Shown here: positions 35,400 through 45,412 of the stretch, piece by piece
How the letters are laid out: every line of letters starts with the position of its first letter
Position numbering within the stretch: position 1 is the stretch's first letter
Origin: Nissolia schottii
Taxonomy: Eukaryota; Streptophyta; Magnoliopsida; Fabales; Fabaceae
DNA: 64,000 nucleotides
Reading direction: 5' to 3'
Assembly (NCBI GenBank): GCA_003254905.1
Contig: QANU01017537.1
Location: forward strand, 709,245 to 773,244
Notes under the pieces: generated by a model
Seen by the model: only the letters and a program-made list of their open reading frames with translations
The model's database searches: none
What the model was told of the DNA's origin: nothing
Program-made: the position numbers and the translations under genes

Positions 35400-36760
35400 C
35401 ATCAGGTAATAATAGATGGTGCATTGATTCTGCATGTTGCAATCATATGACATCTGCAACCAATGATTTTCTTTCGTCTATAATACTGATGTTTCACCCT
35501 TTATACACACTGTTGATGGGTCTCTTATGAACGTCAATCATCAAGGTTCCATCTCCTTGTTCAATCTCAATTTACCAAACACATACCCTATCCCCAAATT
35601 GAATTTTCATCTTATCTCGGTGGGTCAACTATGTGATCTCAGTTATGAAATAACTTTTTCTCTCTCTGGTTGTCGTGTGCATGATCCACAGATAGGAAAA
35701 GTTATCGAAACTGAATGTAATATTGGAAGGTTGTTTGAGCTCACTAGTCTCTATGTTCCATCTACTTCACCCATCTGCGATGCTTCCACCTCATCCTTCC
35801 AACTATGGCATCAACGTCTTGCTCACAGTTCATTGGGCCAAATGCGTTCTCTCCTTTCCACAGGAACTTTAGGATCTTTTGGTAGTGAATCTTTTGATTG
35901 TATTGCATGTCAAACTGCTAAACGACCAGCTTTATCCTTTAATTAAAGTGTGTGTGTGTGTGAGATATATATATATATATATATCTTTTTTTATTGACCT
36001 TTTGATCTTGTACATTCTGATGTGTGGGGACCAGCTCCCATTCCCACTATGGGAGGATCTCACTATTTTGTCATATTTATTGATGATTACTCACGCTATA
36101 CTTGGATATATCTAATGAATAATCATCATAAACTGCCTCAAATTTACATTAAATTTGCCACGATGATTCAAACACAATTCTCTAAGGTAGTTAAAGTTTT
36201 TCGATGTGACAATGCCATGGAATATCATGACTCAAAGCTTTTGACATTTCTTGATGAACATGGCACTCTATCCAAGTTTTCTTGTCTTAGTATCTCTCAA
36301 CAAAATGGTCGTGCAAAATCGTCACATTCTTGACTCTATTCGTGCTATGCTTATCTCTTTCTCTTGTCCTGAACGAGCTTAGGGTGAAGTTTCTCTCACT
36401 GTTATCTATGTCATCAATTGATTACCGTCCTCTGTCCTTGGTGATGTCTCTTCTTTTAAGCGGCTCTACCACACTTCTCCATATTACAATTCCCCGACGG
36501 TTTTTGGTTGTGCATGTTTTGTGCTTTTTTAACCCCATGAATATACTAAACTTAAACCTTGTGCCTGCCTTTGTTGCTTTCTTGGCTATGGGATAGAGCA
36601 AAAAGGTTATCGTTGGGATCCTATCTCTTAGTGCATCCGTATCTCATAACACGTCATCTTTTGGGAACACCATATGTTCTCATCTTTTTCCACCTTTAAG
36701 TCCATTCCTTCCACCTCAAGCCCTCTTTTCACGAATTCCTCTATTGATCTTTTTCCTAGT
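35400..36760 (+). pseudogene. Ty1/copia protease and integrase remnant
   Basis: Protease remnant WCIDSACCNHMT (near 35420) has the active-site Asp but the following Gly is Ala. Then FHLISVGQLCDL and LWHQRLAHSS (GAG-pre-integrase), a (GT)n(AT)n microsatellite inside the frame at 35949-35985, then integrase: VHSDVWGPAP (first Asp), VIFIDDYSRYTW and FRCDNAMEY (second Asp). The third acidic residue region is lost (QQNGRAKSSHS). Frameshifts follow at about 36320 and 36590; reverse transcriptase is absent, and the element ends where an opposing LTR begins. Confidence 0.82.
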
Positions 36761-36774
36761 GGCTCTAATACTAG

Positions 36775-36956
36775 GTTAAGAATATAATCAGGAAATATAT
36801 CTTAATAATATTGGTATGTATTGTATTTCTCAAGTATACATTTACAAGGAAATGTATGCCTATTTATAGGCCTGTTATAGATAACAATTATCAAAGATAA
36901 GAACCAATCAAAATAAAACGTAAGGTATCTTAATTGTACCCTAAAATATCTTAACA
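36775..36956 (-). repeat. Short LTR and primer-binding site, minus strand
   Basis: On the minus strand a 182-bp unit begins TGTTAAGATATTTTAGGG and ends ATTCTTAAC, with CCTATAAATAGGC inside as TATA box. Directly downstream (36774-36761, minus) is CTAGTATTAGAGCC, close to the tRNA-Met primer site TGGTATCAGAGC of plant copia elements. So this is a 5' LTR of a second element pointing left, whose body is missing; it abuts the plus-strand copia remnant. Confidence 0.65.
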
Positions 36957-36959
36957 ATC

Positions 36960-38577
36960 CATATAACTAATATCCCAAGTACAAGACTCCTCCTTTCTCC
37001 CACTACTCGTACGAGCGAGTAGCGTTGTGATGCGTGTACGTATACAAACAAATAGAATTACGCCACGCGAGCTATTAAAAAAGAAGACATTATTTTGCAC
37101 GTCCTAGTACGAATCACTTGTGTGGTGACAGGTATCCTTGAGTATGCCAATTAATTAAGTCGCATTACCAATAAAATCATAAAGAAAGTTTTAGAAACTA
37201 GGGCGTCAAAAACTTTGTCTGTTTCCCCTTAAGATTTCCTATAAATGGACAATTTGAGGAATGGTAATGGCATCCTTTTTTTTTGGTCTTGAAAGTGATG
37301 TTGTCAGGCTATCACAATAGAAGGAACAGTCTATTGCACCTTAAACCAAATTACATAGGGATAATGTTAGTATAAACAAGAATTTCCACAAGACAATATG
37401 TTGGTCATTCAAAATATAATTCAAAATTATATAAATGTATAAATATCATCAAATGATATGTAGGAGTTAACATAAGGCTATGTAGAGTTAACATAAGGCT
37501 ATGTATAAAGTTGCATTTTCCATTAGATAGACACAAACTATGTGTTGCGTCAATTGCCACAAATATAAAACAAAAGTCATGCATTCTAAGCCCTCATGAT
37601 GTTCTTTTACGCAACCATCCAATTAAACTTGTTTTTAAAAAAGTTATGTTGAGATTAAAAGTTACATAAAAAAAGAATGACATGAAACATTTGTAATGTT
37701 TAAAAGTTATATTTTTCTCATTATTTAAATTTAAAGTTACAGTAAGTAAATTTACTCTGTTTCATAATATTTGGCCATTTTTAAATTTTTTATATTCTTA
37801 AATCATTGTATTTGATCAATAAATGGATGAGATACATGACTTTAAGAATGTATCAAATTTGAAAATGGACAAATATTACTAAGAGAGAAACAAAATATGT
37901 GATTTTAACTTTATATTCAATAGACAAACACAAAACACTCTCAAGATCAAGACCCATAAAGCTAACCAAAATTACAAATGATAAAATGCTAAACTTTTTA
38001 AGACAAACAATAATAATATAAAATGAGTCATATAACATTCTAGTCTGAATTTATTGTAAAAGAGTGACTCTCCCATTTTTTTAATTCAAATTATTTATGC
38101 TCATAAAAGTTTTTATATTCTTTCAACTTTTGTATACTTTTATTTGGGCATTATTTATTATTGATTATTCTAAACTTATTAAGGAGTAATTGTCAAAGAT
38201 TTTAGATTCCTTGGCGAATTAAATTAATAAAAAAGAGAAAATTTTAGATTCCCTATGTTTCAATTAATCCTCTCTCTTAAATTCTTCCCAACCATCTATC
38301 TCTCTCCCCCCCTCTCTAAATATATATTGGTCAACAATTAGAATATATGTTACTTCAGTAGTCTCTTATCTCTTAAATTTATATCATAATTATAAATTGT
38401 AATTTTTATTCTGCATCATTTCTTTGCATATATACAAGGAAAGTTATTTAATGCAAAGTCAACAGAGACCATCAAACCAACTTATATAAACCCTTGTTTT
38501 CGCCATTGATTGTGATATTGTGCTCTTACACAAAATTAGAATACAGTTTATTGTCAATCACATTGAGGGAGCAAGTG
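36960..38577 (+). repeat. DEFL upstream block, copy 1
   Basis: Non-coding block homologous over about 1.6 kb to 47968-49809 and 56360-58543. Shared landmarks: CCCACTACTCGTACGAG, TTGCACGTCCTAGTACGAAT, GTTGTCAGGCTATCACAA, TCAATAAATGGATGA and finally CACATTGAGGGAGCAAGTGAT just before the DEFL start codon (two bases trimmed: ATTGAGGGAGCAAGTGAT). Copy 1 lacks about 600 bp present in the other copies near 48340-48930. It probably contains the promoter of the DEFL gene. Confidence 0.8.
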
Positions 38578-38886
38578 ATGGCTAAGATTTCTCTAACGCT
38601 AATCTTCGTCCATGTCTACGTATTTTCTGGTAAATCAATTCATCACTACACAACTTCTTGCAATTTACTTCATTTACTTTTGAATCTGGCAAAAAACCAA
38701 TACTTAAAAGTAAATACAGAAAAATTGATGTTGCTAACAGAAAACAATGTACACCAGTGTTGAATGATTTGTCTCTGTGCGCCATTACACCATGTGTATT
38801 TCAATGCATGAGGTTATTACCAAACAGTGGAGGGGGTGTGCAATGAAGATAAAAAATGTGTTTGCAGTTTCGGCTATTCTTGTTAG
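38578..38886 (+). pseudogene. Defensin-like (DEFL) cysteine-rich secreted peptide gene, frameshifted
   Basis: Exon 1 (38578-38629) encodes a signal-peptide-like MAKISLTLIFVHVYVFSG and ends at donor GGTAAATC, phase 1, as in plant DEFL genes. The exon 2 frame has Cys at 38748, 38778, 38793 and 38805 (spacing C-x9-C-x4-C-x3-C), then runs into a G5 tract at 38832-38836 and stops at 38844. In the +1 frame right after that tract come four more Cys (38839, 38857, 38863, 38881; C-x5-C-x-C-x5-C) and a stop at 38884. Together the eight Cys match the defensin-like plan, so a one-base change in the G tract has split the gene, unless it is an assembly error. The acceptor is also doubtful: the phase-correct site at 38687-38688 reads TG rather than AG. 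Family members are antimicrobial or signalling peptides; role here unknown. Confidence 0.65.
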
Positions 38887-39837
38887 AACTTATGTATCAA
38901 ATGCTCTCAACTTTAAGTGCTGAATTCAAAACATTAAGCAAACAAAACTAATACATTATAAAGTTATCTTAATTTAAAAGAATACAGAAGTGTATTCAAA
39001 TGCATTTTATGCTTTAATTTTTTTTTCGTAGTCATCTATTCCTACATACATTGTATAACGTACAAAATAATTATCGTCATGACAATTATGTAAAGTAAAT
39101 TACTCTATGAAATTTTTGACCATTTCTAAAATACATTATATGTAAATAAAATTATTATTCCATAGTATTTAAAGTATAAATAAAATGATTTGATAATATA
39201 TAAAATTAGATCATTTTTCCTTAAAAAACTTTCTTTATTTTCTCAATGATTGACAAAAACCGTAATTTCTAATTTATGATATTTATTTAAAGGAGGCAAT
39301 ACGTGGAAAATTAGCAAATAGAAAAGAGAAATGTCAACACTTAATTGGATTAATTCCATGACGTTCCAAACAAGGTGTTTTGTGTGTATATGAAAAGGTT
39401 AAAATGAATGATGCAAGTGTCTATGGAAAGGGAAAGGATAAATAGTAGGCGAGAATATTAGATTTAAAATATGTTTGTTTAATTTTTGAAATCGGTAAAT
39501 TATATATTAAACAAATAAAAAGCTATAGAAAGACTTTTACGTTATTATTATTTTTGGGACATTACATTAAATATTTTTCACACATGTGAATCTCAAGTTG
39601 CAGTCCTCTAACATTCTTCAAAGACGAGCTATATCATCCGGATGATGAACACTCTTCAACAATAGACATAGAGACAAAAACTGATAGATCAAAATGCATA
39701 TGTACCAGCTGTTTAGGAAGGATTAAGAAAGGCATGTAAGGAATGAATTTACAAGAGTAATTACGCTTACAAAAGCTATTCTCTAGTCTTTTAATACACT
39801 CACTACACAATTAAACTTATGGTTTGGCAAAGCTTAA
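38887..39837. other. AT-rich spacer between DEFL and copia A
   Basis: No gene seen. It ends with the copia target duplication CTTAA at 39833-39837. Confidence 0.5.
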
Positions 39838-40053
39838 TAATAGTGTGTAAATAACACCACTTTTAATTTAACTAACTAAGAAGTTAGTTGTAGTTAGTTA
39901 TAGTTGGCTATATGTTAGTTATACTAGTTAGCTTGGTGAGCAAGCAACTAATGCTGTATATATATGGCTTTGCCATCAGTTGCAATACAACCTTTTCATT
40001 TTCTCCAATCTCTTTCTCTCATTTCCTTGCTGCACAAGGCACAAATTCTGTTA
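39838..40053 (+). repeat. Copia A 5' LTR
   Basis: 216 bp, TAATAGTGTG...ATTCTGTTA. It contains repeated TTAGTTATA/TAGTTAG motifs and TGTATATATATGG as a likely TATA box near 39954. Confidence 0.95.
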
Positions 40054-40065
40054 TGGTATCATTCG
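40054..40065 (+). other. Primer-binding site of copia A
   Basis: TGGTATCATTCG directly follows the LTR; TGGTATCA is complementary to the 3' end of initiator tRNA-Met, the usual plant copia primer. Confidence 0.85.
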
Positions 40066-40215
40066 TTTCAACGCTAACGCATTCTTCTTCCATCGATCTC
40101 GGCTCTGTATCCATGCTCCATGCTTGCTTGATGTTGATCGGGTTCTGCACTTTCTCTTAAGTTTCTTTCGTTTCTCTGCCATTTTCTTGCTCTCTCTCGC
40201 GAGTGTCCCTTACCA

Positions 40216-41078
40216 ATGGCGGCGATTCTTGGCCAAGAATCTTCCTCCAATAGCTCGCAGGTTTCGAATCTTGATCCATCTCAAGATCCCTCATCCCCTT
40301 ATTACCTTCATCTTAATGAAAATCCTTCCCTCACATTGGTTTCCATTCTTCTCAATGGCGCCAATTATCACGGTTGGTCACGCGCCATGCGCATGGCACT
40401 CTTATCCAAGAACAAGGTGAAGTTCATCGATGGTTCGATCTCCATGCCTGCTGCTGATTCATCATTGTTCAACCAGTGGGAGAGATGCAACCACATGGTC
40501 CTATCCTGGTTAATCCGGGCTGTGGAACCATCAATTGCTCAAAGCATAATGTGTCTTGATCAAGCACATCAGGTTTGGAGTGAATTAAAATAAAGGTTCT
40601 CTCAAGGTGACATTCTGCGCATTGCTGATCTCCATGAAGAAATAGCTGCTTTGAGGCAAGGAGATGCCTCTTTCACTGCTTTCTTTACCGATCTCAAGAT
40701 GCATTGGGATGAATTGGATGTGTTCAGGCCTTTGCCTTCTTGCAAATGTGCGGTTCAATGCTCCTGCGGTGTGCTTACTGAGCTGAAAACCCGCTTGAAT
40801 GTCGATCGGGCCATCAAATTTCTAAAAGGGCTAAATGATTCTTTCCATACAGTTCGCTCCCAGGTACTTCTCATGGATCCAATTCCTTCTTTGAACAAAA
40901 TCTTTTCTCTGGTCATTCAGCATGAAAGGCAAACTTGCCTTAGTAATATTCCTGAAGCACGATTGCTTCTGAACTATGCTGATAAGTCGGCTGCTGATAA
41001 TGCCAAGAAATTTGTTCCTGACCCATCCAAACCTAAGCAACAAGGAAAGAAATGCACTTTTTGTGGCTATAGGGGGCA
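40216..41078 (+). pseudogene. Copia A gag, 5' part
   Basis: Starts at ATG 40216 (MAAILGQESSSN). Residues ~30-60 give the copia Gag N-terminal motif LNGANYHGWSRAMRMAL. A stop TAA at 40591 follows WSELK; the same frame continues after it with FSQGDILRIADLHEEIA, FTDLKMHWDELD and LKGLNDSFHTVRSQVL. It ends in the first half of the CCHC zinc knuckle (CTFCGYRGH) where the 3-kb LTR is inserted. The paralogue at 58.5 kb shows the uninterrupted knuckle. Gag forms the virus-like particle that packages element RNA. Confidence 0.88.
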
Positions 41079-44000
41079 TGAAACACCCTAGCTAACTGTT
41101 TACCCGTACGTAGTAAACAAAGCTCACTAGGTTGTTGTCTACTTGGTCGGAATACCTTAGTCCACAGTTATCTTTTGAAAATAGTCATTGCTTATAAAAT
41201 AAGGACCCATTTTGAACTTTTGCTTGTATTACATCAATAATAAAATAGAGCCATGTGTTGGAAATAAACAACCATAACAAAGCGGATAACATTATGATAA
41301 ATAGGACAGGTAATATACATCCATTGGGTCCACCATACAAAGTCACGTCATTGTATACATAATATGTACATAGATCAAAGTGTCATATACAGAATCCAAA
41401 ATACACAGCATCAAAATACAAGGACTACTGGAATGCTACTCAGTATGCCCTTGGCAAAACTAAACAACTCTATTTCTCTCAACTCATTCAGTCATAGCCG
41501 TTCATGGCTCATCTGGCGGCTCTTCTGCATCCTCAAAATAGGACTCGTCCTCTTCTGTACCTGAAGTCATAAAACAGTGGGGAATGAGAACGGTAGGTTC
41601 TTAGTGGAAATAACCTTAGTTCCTGAGTCGTACATCAGATTATGTCGGACTTCAGGCCGCTCAGAGATCTCTAGTGATCATACATACTAAAGTCCCTACC
41701 ATTTATTATCTGTCCTATCTGAACGGCTTTATCAGCGTTATTATGTGACATGGGAACTACTCTTGTTTACTACATTCTCGTGCTGATTAACATTTCGTAT
41801 AAGCCGTCTCGAGCGTGCTCTTGACGGTACAGCATAACAACAGATTATATATTCTAATCAAACTGAATAACAACATATAATCAGAGTACACTCAACATAA
41901 CAGAATCACCCGAATATGCATCACATAATCATACAATACAGACATAACAGAGTTCAGCAGAATACATGCAGCAGAATCATCAGCATAACAAACTATGACA
42001 GCATAACAGCGTATAACAGCATAACAGAATACAGCAGCATAACAGAATAGGTGTTATTCCCACCATAGTAATGTCCTCTGTTGACACTAGTATGACAGAA
42101 TAACCTCACACCCTCAGTATAGGCCGACACTGTTTGGACCTTACTGCGGTGGGCTTCCACCTGCCGTGTGCCCCCTCGGGACCCCTCGATAATGGGCAGA
42201 TATTGTACCCCCACCTAAGCTTGCCCCTTTTCAACAATGCATAGGCGTGGTAACCGCACACCTCCAGGTATGCCATCTCGACACCACCTGTGGCGGGCTT
42301 CCACATTCAGGATGCCTCCACCTCCTGAAGTGGGATCATAGTGGCTCACGTGATCACAACCTTTCAGCATGTGGCATATAGCCATGTTTCAGTAGCATTG
42401 GGCATTGGCCCTTATTCAGCAGCATTAATGGTACCTGCAACATGGTATACTGGTTTCCCTATGGTTCATTTCAGCATCTTTACTTATTTCTGAGTTTATT
42501 ATCATGTCTTTAACTAAGTGTCTCATGAATGCATAACATATCGCAGATTTCATCATAAAGTACAATTAACATGCATGGTCAATACTATTTCATGACATAC
42601 AGCATATACGTGCATTCAATTCAGCCATCCAGCATCATTACAGCATCAAATACCATACTATGAGCCTCAAGAGGGTACCGTCAGCCTTCCTTAATCTCAA
42701 GCCGCTCAGCGAAAACCGAGGTTCGCTCAGCGGTTTGAACCTTAGCGCTCGGCGATAAAGGTTGTATCGCTCAGCGGTACTAACCTTATCGCCCAGCAGC
42801 TAAAACTTTCCCGAATTTTCTTCCACCGCCTTACTTTAAAAATATCTTTTTAACTTTCCACGTAAGCCTTGTCTCGCTCAGCGGTGCCTGAGACGCCGCT
42901 CAGCGACCCCTGTGCGAGACATGAAAACCGAATTGCTCTTCTCTTCCATTTTTCTCTCCTTGCTTCCATGGAACCCTACATGAGTCTCACACATAATTCA
43001 AGCACAATAACCACATCTAATCCAGGTCACAAGACCCTTCAGAATTGTCTTCCTAACCTAACCAAACTTGCTAACATACATAAGCATAAACTCAAGTATA
43101 ATCATCAACATACACATAGCATCACATACAACCATTCACCATCAAAGAGGTGAGGAGCTAGGGTTACCCACTTCCTCAAGGACTTGTTGATGCTAGCGGA
43201 AACCAATCCTTGCTTGCTTACTTGAAGGTTTCTTGACCTAAAACTATAACTTAACCTAATTAGAACAAACATGAGTTATGGAAGCTCAACTTCTTACCAC
43301 ATGATGAAAAGTCACCAACAACTCTTCCTAGCCTTCCTTAGATGATTAGGAATGAATTATGGTGATGGAAAGATGGACTTGAAGCTTGCTTGAAGCTCCT
43401 AGGTCAAGAAAGCATAAAACCTAGGTTATGGAGATTTAGGGTTTGGAACCTTGGATTCTTGGATTCCATTTGAAGAGGCTTTCTAGCCTTGATGCTAGCT
43501 TGCTTCCTTGAGTGATTTGAGAGTGAACTATGATGATGAAGAACAAAGGATGATGATTAAACTTGGTGGATTTAGAAGCATAAGTCTTGGAACTTAGGAA
43601 GAAGAAATGAATTAGCTTTGGTGTGTTTTGCGGATGTGTGTTTCGGTTTTGGCATGGGAGAGGGCAGCCGTGGCTTTTTCTTAGTCCATTGGCCATGCAT
43701 ATTTCCAATTTTTCCCTTAGTGAGGTTTAGGTCATGTTTGTTCATTAATTGTTTATGTCCGGACGTCCTAAAAATATTCCGGGCATACCGTTGTGACCTA
43801 ATAATTACCCTTGTTCATATTAACATCTTAGATGACATATTCTTACATTTAATTTCATATTAATATATTTTAGAGACTCCTCTGCGTTGTAAAGAAATTA
43901 CAACAAAACCCTAATTTCGATCCAAACGTCACCAGACGTCACGAGATCGTCAAAGGATTATTTTTAACTAATATTACAGAAATAAAATTAATATTTGAAT

Positions 44001-44095
44001 TTTATTTTATTTTTATCTCAACTTTTCCTTATTATTATATTTTTAATTCTTCCTTAAATAGCATTTTAATTGAAGGAAAAAGTCGGGTTGTTACA
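41079..44095 (-). mobile_element. Solo 3.0-kb LTR inserted in copia A
   Basis: A 3,017-bp unit flanked by a perfect 5-bp duplication GGGCA (41074-41078 and 44096-44100). On the minus strand it starts TGTAACAACCCGACTTTTTCC (one base trimmed: GTAACAACCCGACTTTTTCC) and ends CTAGGGTGTTTCA, so TG...CA. There is no gag or pol. Inner landmarks on the minus strand are a CGCTGAGCG array (42905-42690), a GC-richer core (42365-42050), a degenerate TCTGTTATGCTG array (42050-41880) and a palindrome at 41804-41827. A diverged relative lies at 61615. The parent is probably a large-LTR retrotransposon, superfamily not determined. Confidence 0.88.
42690..42905 (+). repeat. CGCTNAGCG palindrome array
   Basis: About seven copies of CGCTCAGCG or close variants (CGCTCGGCG, CGCCCAGCA) occur in about 215 bp, each with a little flanking G/C. 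The 9-mer is self-complementary around its middle base. Confidence 0.85.
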
Positions 44096-45412
44096 GGGCA
44101 CACTGTTGACGAGTGTCACAAGAAACATGGGTATCCCCCGGGTTACAGGTCCAAGAAGGCTGCTGCTGCAAATGCTGTTGTTTCTGCTCCTGATCATCAC
44201 TCTCAGCCATTTTCTTTTACTGCTGAACAATACCAGAACTGGTTAGCCCTAATTCAGCCATCCCCTGCTGCCCTGGCTGCACCTGGCCAAGTTCAGGCCA
44301 ACTTTGTTCAAGCTAACAATGCTTCCCATGGAGCTGCAAGCACAGGTATTGCTTTATGGATTTTGGACTCAGGGGCCACGCATCACATTTGTAATTCTCT
44401 GACATTTTTTCAGTCCTATAAGCAGCTGAATTCCCCACTTGCAATCAACCTACCCAATGGCCAGATCCTTTACTCTTCTCACATAGGCACTGTGAAATTT
44501 CAGCATAATTTCTGCCTTGCTAATGTGTTGTTCCTTCCAAATTTCCATTTTAATCTCATATCAGTTAGCAAACTTTGTGCTGATTTAGAGTGCCAACTCA
44601 TTTTATTCCATGATCAATGCCTTATTCAGGACAGTCTCAGCTTGAACCAGATTGGACATGCTAAAGCACATGATGGATTGTACATCCTTGAGCATCCCTC
44701 ACTATGTTCTGCTGTTGGCATTGATTCTGCTGCTGTAAATTCAATTTCAGTTGAGAATTTTGATTTGTGGCATTTTAGATTGGGCCATGTAGGCTCAGAC
44801 AACATGAAATTGTTGCACCATATTCATCCTTTTGTTCCTAGTTGTAAATCAATAACACCTTGTGATGTGTGTCATTTCTCTAGACAAAAGGCTTTTCCAT
44901 TTCCTGTTAGCAACTCAGTTTCTGCTGAACTATTTGATTTGTTGCATGTAGATATTTGGGGACCTGCCCCTACAATTTCAATACAAGGTCATAGATATTT
45001 CCTTACTATTGTTGATGATAAGAGTAGACATACTTGGTTGTTCCTGCTTAAATCTAAGGGTGAAGCTGCCTCCTCTTTAAAGGGTTTCATTACCTTGATT
45101 GTCACACAATATAATAAGCAGGTCAACGTGGTCAGATCAGACAATGGACCTGAGTTCACCATGACTGATTTTTATGCTTCAAAGGGCATTATACATCAAT
45201 TGAGCTGTGTGGAAACACCACAGCAAAATGCTGTGGTAGAAAGGAAACATCAGCATTTACTCAATGTGACAAGATCCTTGTTGTTTCAATCTAATTTGCC
45301 TGCTATTTTCTGGTCATGCTGCTTTGCATGCTTGCTTTCTGATGAACAGAATTCCCTCCAAGGGGTCCCAATCTCAGTCTCCCTTTGCAGCTCTCCACAA
45401 CAAAGACCCTGA
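44096..45412 (+). pseudogene. Copia A gag end, protease and integrase
   Basis: After the inserted LTR the knuckle resumes (GHTVDECHKKHG), then a protease with active site WILDSGATHHIC (44355), the pre-integrase motif LWHFRLGHVGSDN, and an integrase core with LLHVDIWGPAP (Asp), VVRSDNGPEF (Asp) and AVVERKHQHL (Glu), so the D-D-E triad is present. Near 45316-45345 two small deletions relative to copy C (TGGTCATGC for TGGTCCTATGC, and CTTTCTG for TTTCCTG) throw the frame, ending this ORF at 45410. Confidence 0.9.

Noticed and set aside
42106..42306. Minus-strand 66-codon ORF (MWKPATGGVEMAYLEV) with a near-identical counterpart at 63215-63364
   Set aside because: The few differences between copies nearly all change residues and a 1-bp deletion alters the end, so this is nucleotide rather than protein conservation.
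43436..43708. Minus-strand ORF ending SKLASRLESLFKWNPR, similar to 61997-62266
   Set aside because: Homology follows the whole LTR; N-terminal halves do not align in frame, and low-complexity Ser/His content suggests no real protein.
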